The notes under the pieces: generated by a model
Seen by the model: the letters and a program-made list of their open reading frames with translations, nothing else
Told to the model about the DNA's origin: nothing
Database searches by the model: none
Assembly: GCA_963693305.1 (NCBI GenBank)
Contig: OY855905.1
Location: 44,130,895-44,194,894 of the forward strand
Source of the DNA: Meandrina meandrites
Taxonomy: Eukaryota; Cnidaria; Anthozoa; Scleractinia; Meandrinidae
DNA: 64,000 bases
Reading direction: 5' to 3'
Program-made: the position numbers and the translations under genes
Shown: piece by piece, positions 1-11,129 of the stretch
Layout: the number at the start of each line of letters is the position of its first letter
How positions within the stretch are numbered: the first letter of the stretch is position 1

Positions 1-813
1 TATAAATCAGAAACCATGACTGCACCAAAATGCTGCGTGATGCTGTGCTCGTAGAAAAATAACAGGGAGTCTGATCATGAAATCTGGGTGCCCAGCTCTT
101 ATTGGTACACACCATAGTTATGCATTTGTTTTTATTTAGACATCATCTCTTTAAGATTTTAAGGCCTCCTCCATAACAAATAAATTACACCAGGACCCCC
201 TTTTTGAAAGTCACGACACAAACTATTCTTTGGAGTCCCTTTTTTCAACTAAGTGATGTAGGCACTGTTAAATAGATACACAGCTATTTAACTCTGCGTT
301 AACATGCCATTGTTTTTCCGAAATATATTCCTTTTTCCCTTTAGAAGTGTTTCAGCTTTACCCCTAACTCTGAAAATTTCAGTTATTTTCTAACCAAGCC
401 ACCCCTGGCCCATTAGCGTGACCAATAAAAACAGCCCTATCTCAAGTATGAATATTAACCGTTTACTGATATGATATTTAATTAAAATGTATTCATACTA
501 TAAGCTTTTTTGTATCATATGACAGGGAAGGTTGTCAACACATGTTTTTCTCCATGTGTTTTTTATGCATTAACAATGATAATGGGATTTTTTATTTTGT
601 ATAATTTTTAAAATGATCATAAGCTACATGATTTATGTAACAGAATTGGCTTGGCCTTGTTATATTGTATCACTCAGCATTGATAAAGATGGTGAAAAGG
701 GGTCAGTAAGATTGAAAGTTAATGCTTCTTCAGTCCTACAAATATGCAAATGTTGCTAGAAAAGTCCAATCCAAAAGGAATGCATTTAAAAGTGCAATGA
801 ATAGTTGTTTTAA
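1..813. other. non-coding stretch, nothing recognised
   Basis: AT-rich sequence with no exon-like ORF, RNA gene, tandem repeat or clear inverted repeat that I can support. It may be intergenic or intronic. Confidence 0.5.
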
Positions 814-1502
814 TTTGTGGTTTTCCATCTCTATGGTAACAGCGCCCATGAATTCTCGCCCTGGGTCAACCTGCAGCAGTTGAGGCCATTTCAGAGGCCC
901 GCGCTTGTAAATCGTCTGAAACGCTTTCGCAACCTCAGCAGACTCTTTTGAGGTCTTTTGACGTTCGGCCCCTTTGTAGAGGCTGGCCACGTCGACAACA
1001 GTCAGTGCATACCTCTAAACTTGGCAATTTGTCGTACAGTAAGAAGAGAAGGTCCACTTGGTGCACCGCGTTGGGCGTGGACACGTCAAAATTTGGACGA
1101 GGAATGTGTCGCGGTGCGGGGAGGAAGATCTGCTAGAGAGCTTGCTTGACCAGCCATTTTTTCGCGTAAACTTTTGCCGCCTCAGCGAGCTCCTTTACAG
1201 CGGCAAGACCTTACAGTCTGACAGTAGCACTGGGATCTGTAGTAGACCTTCGCGAGCTTGGCATCCATTTTTTCGACTATTTTTCTTGGTACAAGAAAAA
1301 TGGTAAGAATTGGGAGCATTGGGTTGGCACTCTCTGACCCACATTTTTGTATACTCTCAAGGGACTGTTTTGATTTGTCAAGGGAATACTTTTCGCTGTG
1401 GGCGATAAAAACGTCATTGGATAGGAATGCGTCAGTACTTCTCGATCCCGAAGTGTTATTTTCACGAGTCGCTCGTAATTTAGCCTGTCTAGCCTTTTGC
1501 AA
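814..1502 (-). pseudogene. decayed retroviral-type (rve) integrase gene of a mobile element
   Basis: Reading the minus strand from 1502 down to 814, consecutive pieces in different frames resemble one integrase-bearing element protein. The N-terminal piece includes AFLSNDVFIAHSEKY. A middle piece includes FLPAPRHIPRPNFDV and VDLLFLLYDKLP. A C-terminal piece includes ALTVVDVASLYK and LLQVDPGREFMG. The VDLL aspartate and the VDPGREF aspartate (near 865) would be the first two residues of the DDE triad. The region with the glutamate is missing, because similarity ends soon after EMENHK. At least two frameshifts (near 1230 and 1025) and an in-frame TAG at 1133-1135 break it, so no active product is possible. 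The family assignment comes from recalled metazoan element integrases. Whether the source was a Polinton-like, Ginger-like or LTR element is not clear. Confidence 0.6.
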
Positions 1503-2710
1503 ACTACACGTAGGTTTTTTTCAGAGATCTGTGCTATTCATCGATTGAATCACTTAGTTTTACATGCTTTAAAGCTGCTGCGAATCTTCATTGTCAGAGG
1601 ATATTGGCCAATGCTATTTTCTATTGTTACAAGTCAATTGTTTGTCGTCTTCGTTGAAAGAAGTATTTTTAGCTCGTCACGCAATCTTTTGTTTGACCAC
1701 AATTCACGGACTTGATCACGACTTAATGCAGCTTCTCAAGACTTCAGACAGAAAAATGGTAATGTACAATATTGCTTCGAACTTAAATGGAATTTTTAGG
1801 AGGATCGGTAAAGCCACTTAGTGAAAAATTGACTGCAAAAAGCCGTCGGGCTAAAATTTAACTTACGCTTTAGCGTGAATAATGCATGATCTCACGGCTT
1901 CAAAAATATGCAGAATTTTGAAGCTTTGATACATTAGTAGCTACATCTTGAAATGAGAATTAATCTAAAACAAAACTTCCTTCAAGTTTCTTTCATTTGC
2001 CCAGTTTACGTTTGGAATTTTAGGCTTCTGAAGCGTATTGATTTGAAAAGCACATGGTGACATCTGATATGCAGCGTGCGGCCGACTTACCATCGCGTTG
2101 TTGTTTATTCAATAATTGTGTTCAGTTTACGACCTTTTACATGCAAAGATTTACTACAGTACATCGGAAAATGCAAACAAGTATTTTTTTGTTATTAGTT
2201 ATAGTGATAGATAGCATGTTAATTTTGTGGAAGGAATTCAGTAGTTTTCTGCTATCTCACGGCACCATGATTCGCAAATTATTATCCCTAATTACCGCTT
2301 TTCTGTACCAAGATAATACCACTGGTGGTTAAGTAAATGTCAGTGACAGTTGTACAGAAAGAAAACCTACCTTTCACCAGAGTGTTTTGAACTAGTGTTA
2401 TATTTTGTAGAAAGAGTTCGTGTTTTTTCGAGTTGTTAAAATGACGCGCAGAGGTGAAGAATTTTTTTTTTCACCGTCTTCAAGTTTGGTTTGGGATCAA
2501 TTTATCAAGGTTAATAATCATGAATTGGTCTTTCAGCGTGTCTAGTTGTAATAAAAGTTTACTTCAGAAAGGAATTATTTGTCTGAATTTAGTACGCATA
2601 TGGTATATTTTTCCCACTCGCACGTTTGTGTTAAATGCCGTAAAGGAGCCAGGAATTTTTGGGGGGTTGGGTGCGCGCTAATAAAAGCCTTCTGGACTGT
2701 GAGTCAATGG
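1503..2710. other. non-coding stretch, nothing recognised
   Basis: AT-rich spacer between the integrase remnant and the MITE at 2719. Several short ORFs occur but none shows a recognisable domain, a convincing splice site pair or codon bias. Confidence 0.45.
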
Positions 2711-2718
2711 GTTAATCT

Positions 2719-3576
2719 TGGCGTATCTAATCGAACAAAATCGAAAAAAAATCCAATCGAACTCAATCGAACGATTGGTGTTCGATTGGGTTCGGCAATC
2801 GAACAAAATCGAACATCTATTTTGCTGTGAGTTCGATTTTCGAACCAATCGAACAAAATCGAACTAATTCGATGCAATTTGTTCGGACGGTATCTCTTGA
2901 CACCGGAAACTAGTAAAACGCGTAGGGTATAGTCACTATCAGCCTTTATTTAATGGGAATAAAGAAAAATAACTTCATACTGAATATAATTGTTGAAACA
3001 GAACAGAACAAAGTCAGTGTCAACGACTGATACTCATGTACTCCCGGATGTACTGTGAGTGTTGATAGGAAATGGCTTATATGATTATCTTCGATGTGAT
3101 TGTAAACAGACAGAAAGACAGACAGAAAGATTGGAGCCAATCTTCTTATAGATGAGAAACTCTTCTCCCACATCTTCACTGAACCGACATTCTTGGTAGC
3201 CTTTTACACTACACGAAATCTTGATACGTGCAGTGTCCTCCCGGGTCTCCTTGGATGTAGCTTCCTGACGATTTCGACATTTTTACTGAAAGCCGGGTGA
3301 AAAGGGAAGGGGAAAGCTAGCAGGGATTTGACCTTAAGACTGAATTTCTACAGACCACGTGCCTATCATGCGATGTGAATATTGTCCTATCGAACAAGGG
3401 TACGGTAATCGAACGTTCGATTGAGTTCGATTACTGATCGTTCGGTAATCGAACGTTCGATTGTGTTCGATTGGCAAAATTTTATTGTGAGTTCGATTAT
3501 GTTCGATTGAATTTGGCAATCGAACGATTGGTGTTCGATTGGGTTCGATTACCGAACTGTTCGATTAGATACGCCG
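2719..3576. mobile_element. hAT-like MITE, 8-bp TSD GGGTTAAT
   Basis: The 8-mer GGGTTAAT flanks the element at 2711-2718 and 3577-3584. The ends are inverted: CTTGGCGTATCTAATCGAAC on the left, and on the right the complement reads CGGCGTATCTAATCGAAC. Inside each end there are many copies of the motif ATCGAAC and its complement, so the termini are themselves clusters of small palindromes. The central part (about 2900-3380) has no transposase ORF. An 8-bp duplication is the signature of the hAT superfamily, so a non-autonomous hAT element is the best reading. The terminal bases were placed from the TSD and may be off by a base or two. Confidence 0.75.
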
Positions 3577-3606
3577 GGGTTAATGCATCGCAAATCGCTT
3601 TCAATA

Positions 3607-4145
3607 CTAACATTCCCCAACGCATACTCCATGCAAAATAGTCGAATCTCGAAGAGATCTTTGATATTTGTTTGAAAAAAAAAAAACCTGAAAGGCGGCG
3701 TAACCAAGAGCAAGCGTGCCCGCCCCCACAGAAATGAGTTCGCTTTGTTTTTGCTGCTCGCGCCCGCTTGGTCGGTAAAAGTCAGAAAACTTGAGTTCTT
3801 TGGGAGGAATCATTTGTCCGTCAGAGTGCGCCTGGCTGTAGAGTTTGAAGGCGTAATCAGTGTTGGTAAAGTTTTGTTTGACCTGCTCTTTTATTTGCGT
3901 GTTTGTCACAATCCAGTCCAGAAGTTTGGTGTGGTCGCGCGTGTTTTTGTCATAAGTGGCTTTATAAGCCTCAAGGGGTTTGTCGTGTAGAACTTGTTCT
4001 TCTTCGGCAGCTTTTTTATCGCCAGGAAAGCTTCGTGCAAGATCATTGCCGCCGACGAAAGCAGTGGCATTAAGCAAAGCGCCGACAACCATAATCCAGT
4101 GCTGGCCATGGCTATAAAATGAAGTTCATTTTTCGTTAACGTCAA
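3607..4145 (-). pseudogene. unrecognised broken ORF, mobile-element context
   Basis: Two overlapping minus-strand frames read like one protein broken by a frameshift near 4090-4110. The first part contains LTKNELHFIAMAS. The second has a hydrophobic stretch (VVGALLNATAFVGG), a charged middle of about 100 residues, and a second hydrophobic stretch near the C-terminus (ISVGAGTLALGYAAFQVF). Hydrophobic segments at both ends with a charged centre suggest a small membrane-associated protein. I do not recognise the family. It follows directly on the reverse transcriptase fragment upstream on the same strand, and the two may have been joined by rearrangement. Confidence 0.4.
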
Positions 4146-4639
4146 AGTAAACCCTCAGAGAAGGTCTCAGTCATTATTAGAACAATTTTCTGACCCTCGA
4201 GGTACTTTTTGAGAACGATGCCTCCCGCCATGACCGCAGTGAACTTCGCATAGTTGCCGCTGGTCTCTTTCACCATTTGGTTTGCGATGTACCGCTTGTG
4301 GAGTTGGGGTAAAAAGCCAGTGTACTGGCGTGCGGTTTGTTCCTCGACGTAGCCCACAAATAGACACTCATAGTTAGCGCCCATCTTGCTGACCATGGCG
4401 ACTCCTCCTGTTTTTTGTTTGTAAAAATCGCCATTGAAGGTGAAAGCATTGAGGGCCAGCACAAGTTCGGCAAGACAGATTAAGGTAGATGTAGGTGGTT
4501 CGAGAACTGTACGGTTGTCAACGAAGTAGGTTAAGGCTTCAACGCTGCTGTTGTTGGGGGTGACAGTGTACAAAGATTTTGGTGCACACCGCCCGCCGTA
4601 GCCAACCTGGTCCTCGCATGGGAACTTCTCATTACACAC
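4142..4639 (-). pseudogene. Penelope-like reverse transcriptase fragment joined to unknown sequence
   Basis: The minus-strand ORF contains SLYTVTPNN, then ICLAELVLALNAFTFNG, then GVAMVSKMGANYECLFVGYVE, then PQLHKRYI. This order matches the fingers and palm of Penelope-like reverse transcriptases, where the last block continues into the catalytic YIDD. Here similarity stops exactly at RYI (about 4282), and the frame runs on into unrelated residues (ANQMVKETSGNYAKFTAVMAG). The catalytic aspartates are therefore missing. The frame begins at a GTG and lacks an ATG start, as expected of a truncated copy. A matching GIY-YIG nuclease lies next to it on the opposite strand, so the parent element was rearranged. 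Confidence 0.7.
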
Positions 4640-5022
4640 ACAACCGCTGCCGCATTTGCGATTTCATTTCTCGTGACAGCACCTTGCAGGCTCTTCAATG
4701 GTCAATTATCATCAGGGATGCATTCACCTGTCAATCATCTGGCTTGGTATATGCCATTTCTTGCCGCCTTTGCTCTGGCGTAACAGGCCGGACACTAAGA
4801 AAACGCTTCGGTGAGCATCTCCGCAGCAGCGAGAAGAACCTCCTGGAATTTCCTGTCGCAGAGCGTTTTAATGCAAACGGAAACACCCGGCAAGACGCAC
4901 AAGTCCGAGGGGTCATGCTCTGCGGCGGAAATAAACAACGAAAACACTAGGAAATGCGCCTAATTTTCAAGCTGGGCACCAGTCAGTCGCACGGTCTGAA
5001 TTCAGATTTTCGATATCTTTAG
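4618..5022 (+). pseudogene. Penelope-like GIY-YIG endonuclease remnant
   Basis: The plus-strand frame encodes a Cys/His segment (CRICDFIS), then LVYAISCRLCSGV, TGRTLRKRFGEH, a VAERFN segment, and, after one in-frame TAG at 4948-4950, EMRLIFKLGTSQSHGLNSDF ending at TAG 5020-5022. This is the C-terminal GIY-YIG domain of a Penelope-like element. The first motif survives as LVYAI. The YIG-type second motif, expected between SGV and TGR, has been deleted. The arginine of the RKRFGEH helix is present. The missing motif and the internal stop mean it is inactive. It points away from the reverse transcriptase fragment on the minus strand, although in an intact element the nuclease lies downstream of the RT on the same strand. 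Confidence 0.75.
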
Positions 5023-5240
5023 GTTGTCGCACGCTCTTCTAACGCGCACACCTTTGAACTCAATTTTAGTTTCATGGCGCAAGCCAGTGCTTTTAACTGA
5101 AATCTTGACTTTTCGGTGACCTGCAGTCACGCGCAGTCACGCAACGCGCAGAGAAAGATATTTTTGTTCAGCCTCTGGGTTCTCTGCACGCAGGTGCTCG
5201 AAAAGCTCGTCGAACGAGAGGTCATCCAGGCTGTGTTAAT

Positions 5241-6388
5241 AGTAGTTGGTCCAGTATTGGACAAATACAACTTGGCCAGGGAGACGAGTTTGCCCACATT
5301 GAGGCGACCCTGGGAGCCTAGCCTGCGTTGTAGACGAAACTAAATCCCGGTATGGACCGTCTGCGAACTAGCGACCAGAAGCTTGTTCCGCCCCCCGCGT
5401 GTTACCAGGGTTTTCTATAATAGCCTCTAATTGGCTCTTGTATATGGCTGTTCTTTCGTGCACCGTAATTGGTCGAGTGGATCTCGTGAAACCATAGTTA
5501 CGCTTTCGATGAATGCCAGATACACAAAATAAACACGGCGGCAATCGTGGAAATTTTAATTTAATGCACTTCGAACTATTTGACATCCTTCCCGAGCAAA
5601 GGGAATCTATGAAAGTTTTTTGTGGGGCAACGATGTTTTTGCTACTCTCCGGCTACCGGTTTCGGAAAATCTTTAATCTTTCTATACCTGCCGATTGTCG
5701 CGGATATTGTTTATCTAAACCAAAACAGTCACTTAGTGTCGTCACGCAACGCTTAACCGAACTTGCAAAGCAACAAAGAAAATAAACATGCCATATCGTA
5801 AGAAACTCCGACCAACATTTCGGTAAAACTTTGGCATTAAATATGCCTCTCCAGTTAAAAGTTAACAACTAACACTCGGGAGAACCGAACACGGCATAAA
5901 AATTGCCATTCAAAACCTGCCACATCCGTTCTGGCATAAATGAGACTTGGTCCACGAGGTTTAAAATGAACAATATCCGGGACAATTGAAAGACAACAAA
6001 AACATCGTTGTACTTAAAATATTTGAAGATTACCGTTGCTCGGGAAGTGCTTTTCACTGCTTCAAACGTTAATTTCCACTGATCTACCATGATCGCCGCC
6101 GTGTTTATTTTGTGTACCTGGCATTCATCGAAAGCGTAACTATGGTTTCACGAGATTACTCGACCAATCACGGTTCACGAAAGAACGGCCATATGCAAGA
6201 ACCAATTAGAGGCTATTATAAAAAACCCTGGTAACTCGCGGGGGGCTGGAACAAGCTTCTGGTCACTAGTTCGCAGACGGACTATACCGGGGATTAGTTT
6301 CGTCTGCAACGCAGGCTATGGGAGCCGAGATGGGGGCAAATTCGGCTCCGAGACCAAATGGTATTTGTCCAATACTGGACCAACTACT
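5241..6388. mobile_element. foldback element with long imperfect inverted arms
   Basis: The left end AGTAGTTGGTCCAGTATTGG is the inverted complement of the right end at about 6369-6388. The arms stay alignable inwards for roughly 300 bp (left about 5241-5560, right about 6070-6388), including the stretch around the duplicated word CGAAAGCGTAACTATGGTTT. Further inside, both arms keep faint similarity around CTTCCCGAGCAA. Two opposed ORFs (5513-5785 plus, 5869-6090 minus) are copies of each other's arm and are probably not genes. There is no transposase. Target duplications are too short to call. It could be a foldback transposon or a head-to-head duplication of one element. Confidence 0.65.
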
Positions 6389-6717
6389 TACAGTGCTGAA
6401 TATGTCATGTGCTTATGTGACCTGACGTTTTTGTGTCAACAGTTATTTGGATCTGTTTATAAACACTTATGTACTAATTACAATACCGGAGTCATTACAC
6501 TGTCTAGTTTCACGCTTTGGTGAAAATAAGCCATTTACCAGCTTGTTTGACACTTTTGTCTCACGATCAACAAACAATTTACAACAGGAAGCGGTGGATA
6601 ATTTTGTGGCATTCAGTTTGTGTCAACTGACATGTACTGGTAACATGTACAATAATTTAGGTATTTACGTTTGAGGCTCCTCTGTTAACAAAAAATTTCC
6701 AATTCTGTGCAAAGAAG

Positions 6718-6900
6718 ATTATCCGGTTGATGGTGTTGGTGTCGAGGAAAGGCCTAAAGAAGACTCATACGAGGACAGAATCTTTGAAGACAAGGGGAAG
6801 TTGATGGTTAACGGACAAAACACTGCACCAGGGCAGGAATACCAATCATCCGAAAAAGAAACATTAAAGATTGCCCGTGATGATGTGGATGCGCCTGCTG
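6718..6900 (+). CDS. acidic linker exon A1 (phase 1-1)
   Basis: A 183-bp candidate exon with acceptor ...CTGTGCAAAGAAG before 6718 and donor GGTAAGATA after 6900. Read from a phase-1 entry it encodes 61 residues starting DYPVDGVGVEERPKED and including LMVNGQNTAPGQEY. It is rich in Asp, Glu and Lys, has no cysteine and no hydrophobic segment, so it is probably a flexible linker. The paralogous exon at 46249-46431 has the same length, phase and splice sites, and most differences are conservative. That pattern suggests it is or was coding. No known domain is recognised. It probably belongs to the same gene as exon B1. Confidence 0.55.
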
Positions 6901-7658
6901 GTAAGATAGCATTCGATATTGTTATCAGTGAGCGCAATGTTTTTCATACGTTTAATGACATTTTTAGCAATTGCTGAAAGAAAGGGATAAACGATAAATA
7001 AATGGGCAAACATTTTGTCAGATTACCCGTTCTGATACCATATATATATTTTTACCAGCTGTAATATCTGATGACGATCGTTATCATATATATAATTGTG
7101 CAATAAATTTCAGCACAAGTGACCAAATCTAGCGGACAGCCCTTTCTGATTTCTTTCCACTGGCTTGTTACTTACCCTTATCTCCCCCTATTTTGTCATT
7201 GTGAAAAGTAAAACTAAAACGATCATAGTGAATATAGGAATTACCTGATCAGCAGTGGTAAATACCAAGTATCATAAGCTTAACTTATGCGGTCTGACGA
7301 CAAAGCATAAGCAATTTTCTTGCTGTACAAATCCGTAGCACTTTCGTTTCACATCCATTTTTTATTTCGATGCGCTGAAAGACCGGGGCTGAGTTTAGGT
7401 TCCACTCCGTAACTTGCTTGCCATGAGTCTCTCGAAAATCGTGGTTACAACATGCAGGTAGAAGTGTGATTGGCGTGTGATTACTAGCTGTATGCTTGCC
7501 AATATTCTTCTTCTCAAATATTGCCCTTCCATCGAATGGTTAAATAAAGCACCCTATGCTTGATGGCTAGTTTGGCGTAAGGCTATCTACACAGTACGGT
7601 GTATATTTTGTAGCCTTAGGCGAGAATTCAAGACTCATAAGAACCTTCTGCTTTTCAG

Positions 7659-7898
7659 CTGAATGGGTGAAATACTCGGAATCTACTCAATGGTGCACCT
7701 CAGGAAGAACTAAGATAGGTGTCGTAGGACTCGCTACTACATGCCAAACGCGCTGTGTCGAGAACGGGCCTGCAGGATGCCTCGCTGTTGAGTACTGGGA
7801 AGGTAACTGGGATTGCTTTGAGTGCACAGAAACGTCAGAGATAACAAACTACACCAGCACTAATTTCCCGGGCTACCCAGTCTATGTCTGGATTCTTG
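7659..7898 (+). CDS. cysteine-rich PAN/Apple-like exon B1
   Basis: A 240-bp exon with a strong acceptor (CTTCTGCTTTTCAG) and donor (CTTGGTAAG), phase 1 at both ends. It encodes about 80 residues beginning EWVKYSES and ending YPVYVWILG. Six cysteines occur in the order WCT, TCQTRC, GCLAVEYWEG and CFEC. The CxxxC plus GC spacing resembles PAN/Apple folds, an extracellular adhesive domain type. NYT is a possible N-glycosylation site. The paralogue at 48281-48526 keeps all six cysteines and both borders. Symmetric 1-1 phase is typical of extracellular modules spread by exon shuffling. The PAN assignment is by pattern only. Confidence 0.65.
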
Positions 7899-8550
7899 GT
7901 AAGATCGATTCAACATTATTGTATGAATCTGGAGTACTTGGGTAGAATACTTCTTGGCCCTTTTGGAAATTGCATGAATATTCCTACTTTTAATGTGATC
8001 ACCATCTCTACGTACTGGCGTGCGTGAATTGTGGGTTGTCTTTTTTTACTTCTAAGTAGTCTTGTTAATTACCTCCCAAGGACGTTGCAATAGAAAAAGT
8101 AAAAAGAATTTCAGCTCTGGTTTACGCGACTTACTTGACACTTATTAGAGAGCTTAAGCAACGACGACGGCAACGCCGAGAACAACGTGTAGCAAAAAAT
8201 AAATTTATATTTTACTTAAAAATCTCGCAAATATCCAGATTTATACCATGTCATAGAAAAGACAGTTAATCAGAATACAGGAAAGCCGTTGTATATTCGA
8301 CGGTATTAAACCCAACCTTCCTATCGTGCTTTGCGATCTTATTCCCGACAAATAGTGGGTCGCCCACTACCTCTCGGAACGAGTTATTTCATTGGTTCCT
8401 AAAACAATACATAACAGGCTATAACAATGCCCCTAGCCCTGAATAACAATAGAGGTAGTGTTTACAGCGGGCGAATGAAAATAGAGGTTTCAGAGGGGTA
8501 GTGTCTTACTGCAAATAGTAAGCGTATTTTCTATGGCATAGTATAAATTA

Positions 8551-8707
8551 GTTTTGCAACACTTTCTCGTGTATACCATGGAATATCCCACTTGTCACTT
8601 GTATTTTCTTGTTATACACACTCATCTAGAGACTCATGTGTACACCAAGAAAATACAAGTGACTCGTGGGTATTCCATGGTATACCACTCGAAAGCGTTG
8701 CATAACT
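8551..8707. repeat. short inverted repeat around CCATGG (MITE-like), copy 1
   Basis: Left arm GCAACACTTTCTCGTGTATACCATGG and right arm CCATGGTATACCACTCGAAAGCGTTGC are inverted with a few mismatches, and GTATTTTCTTG words pair inside. The same hairpin is at 49021-49158 in the other duplicate, so it predates the duplication. Confidence 0.6.
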
Positions 8708-9454
8708 AGTATGTATTCAGTGAATGTGGTGGTTTAGGAACTAGCTCTAGCTGAATATGTAAAGAGAGTGTTCAACCCCAAATAGAACGACCAAATATTA
8801 GCTGTCGTGGCTCGCGCTTTCCAAAATACGCAGAATTTGGTCATTTTCACGTTTTTGTTTCGCAGAGAACGGCCAAGAAATGAAACAAGATTTAAAACAC
8901 AAGTGCAGAGCTATTATTCTGCTTATTAAACCTTTTGTTTGGAGACGTTAAGCTCTCTATTAGTCTTCTATTATGGCGTGTGCACGAGCCCGTCATCAAA
9001 TCGAGCCAGTGAAAGCTTCCACTTGTAAGTCAGTAGATGTTTGATATAGCAGCACCGATATTTTTGTCTGTTTTAAAGTGTTTAAAAGCAGCTTGTGCAC
9101 CTTATGCGGCACCCATAATTTTTTATACAATCACAGTAGATGCGATTAATTACACCACCCTAAGTAAACTTGATTTCCCCCGTATAATTTAACTAAGTAA
9201 AGCTAGCTGGGGTTCTATTTACCTTGATAAATTTCGGTTACACGTACCTAGGAAATTCAACGGGGTAATTATTAAGTGTCACGCGAGAATATTAAACACG
9301 TATGGCTCTTAATTTCTGTGAGTGGCGAGAGCAAACGGAAATGAGTGGAAATTATAATTTTCGGCAGGAACCAAAGAAAACACGTTAACCCAAACATTCT
9401 ACCCACAAACAAGGTCGAAAAAAGCCACACGGTGAACCTGACAAAACGTAAAAT

Positions 9455-10425
9455 TAGCCGAGTACGTACTGCACATGGACAGTCCAAAACTCGACTTCGC
9501 ATTGGCAGGCTTACCTGGGAAAACATGACGACCATGGGAGTCAGGTTACACGAGGCCATTTTACCTAAGGAAATGCCAGGCGGTGTTGGACACGACTCAC
9601 AAAGCATGCCAGAAGAAATTTTCGATTGCAGTCATTATCGTCTGATCGTTAGACTGCAAACAGCCGTATTTTTTGTGAACCCGCTCGAGCGGCGAGGTTT
9701 GCGACTGTTAACGATTTTAGAGAAAAAACGACTGTTTGCAGTCTATCTGATCGCCGGATAGGCTCGATTTCCGCCGTCCTCTCGTGTTCGGTCTTTCCTC
9801 TCCTCAGGGTGGAGCGCGGGCTCATTACCTGAACAGCGGCTGGTAATCGAGACTAATCGCCGGACTGTAAACATAATTTATCTTCGAGGTGAGAAGATAT
9901 TCCTGTGCTGAAAGAAGAATCGGAAAAAATCCATATCAAATCTTCGTGGGCCAAGTTAGGAGCGTTTGTGATCGATCTTAACGGGCTGAAATCGAACTTA
10001 ACTTCGGCGCTTTCTTTTTCAGATCTGTCGAGTTATGTATGAAGTACTGCTGACCAACACACCTCGCCCTATTGTGGTTTTTGATGGATTTTCTCCCGGT
10101 GATGTAATAGGAGTGTTTTCCACTCGGAGGACCCAAAGGCCGTTTGAAGAGATACCGAATATCGGCCAAACAAAAGGATTATGTAACAACTACAGACACA
10201 AAAATAGCAAGAAAACATTAAAATATAAATTCAACAAACAGGAGTACCAATTTAAGCTCTTTTCGTGAAAATCATCGACAGATATCACAACATCAACTCC
10301 CGTGAAATGCAGCAAAATGGAAGAGAACTAAGTGACAAATCAAGGAAGAACCCCAACTTCAACTCCAAATTTGACCATTACAACGGCGATGCCCGCCTGG
10401 GGTCACCATACTTCTCTTAAAATTC
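9455..10425. other. segment present only in duplication copy 1
   Basis: Copy 2 runs from GAGCCTGACAAAAGG (near 49760) straight into the sequence equivalent to 10426 onwards. About 970 bp are therefore inserted here or lost there. Inside, the inverted words GACTGCAAACAG (9651) and CTGTTTGCAGTC (about 9730) suggest a small MITE. The ORFs in it show no recognisable domain. Confidence 0.5.
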
Positions 10426-10646
10426 AACTAACGACCTTAAGTTATATGCAAAAATAATCAGCAATACTGATCCTTGTTTGTCAAGGAATGACCAAATGTT
10501 CATGCATGTCTAACGCGTGTGCCGACCAAACATTTACAATATAGCATGATTACAATCGACTAGTTTTGATAGCATAATCGCTTCCCTCCGAAATCGCACG
10601 AAGATGAGACCTTCTTAAGTTGCGACGACAAAATTGTCCGCCATTA

Positions 10647-11129
10647 ATGCATCAGTCAATTCCAGCAGTGCCCATCCCCCCCCCGGGCAACCCCGGGGCA
10701 TTTCCTAATGTTGCCCGTCCCGGGGGTGGGGCATTTGCGTACCTCGGGTTGACCCCCGGGCATTTGACACGTGGTTTCGAAACCGTGGAGTGAGTCGCGT
10801 ATTCGTGATGAAGGCATTTATAGGCCAAGACGTGGACTACTTTGCAGATTAGCTAGTCCATGAAGGACTAGAGAAGCTCGTGGATGTTCATGGATGTTTT
10901 TAAAGGTATATTTTCTCAATTTTAGATATTTCTTCATTGTCAAGAAGCAACAACTTGTATTATATTCTTATATCACCTATCGAGAGATTGAAAACAATCA
11001 ACCCAGGAGCGGGGCATTTGCCCGGTTCCCTCATCCCCACCCCGGGGAATTTACCAAAGAAATGCTAATGCCCGGGGGTCGGCCCGGGGGGGGGGGGGGG
11101 ATGGGCACTGCTGGAATTGACTGATGCAT
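10647..11129. mobile_element. TA-flanked MITE with 40-bp TIRs, GC-rich ends
   Basis: Left ATGCATCAGTCAATTCCAGC and its exact complement at the right end are flanked by TA at 10645-10646 and 11130-11131. The inverted ends extend for about 40 bp into runs of C (left) and G (right). Inside are several CCCGGGGCATTTG-like words in both orientations. Copy 2 of the segmental duplication has no element at the matching site (near 50056), so this is a true insertion made after duplication. No transposase is present. The TA target suggests a Tc1/mariner-type source. Confidence 0.8.

Noticed and set aside
5513..6090. Two genes inside the foldback element
   Set aside because: The two ORFs come from inverted arms, share no known domain, and one mirrors the other. 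They are better explained as element sequence.
9345..9761. A 138-codon ORF in copy 1 as a gene
   Set aside because: It crosses the boundary of the copy-specific segment, its counterpart in copy 2 is not kept open, and no domain is visible.
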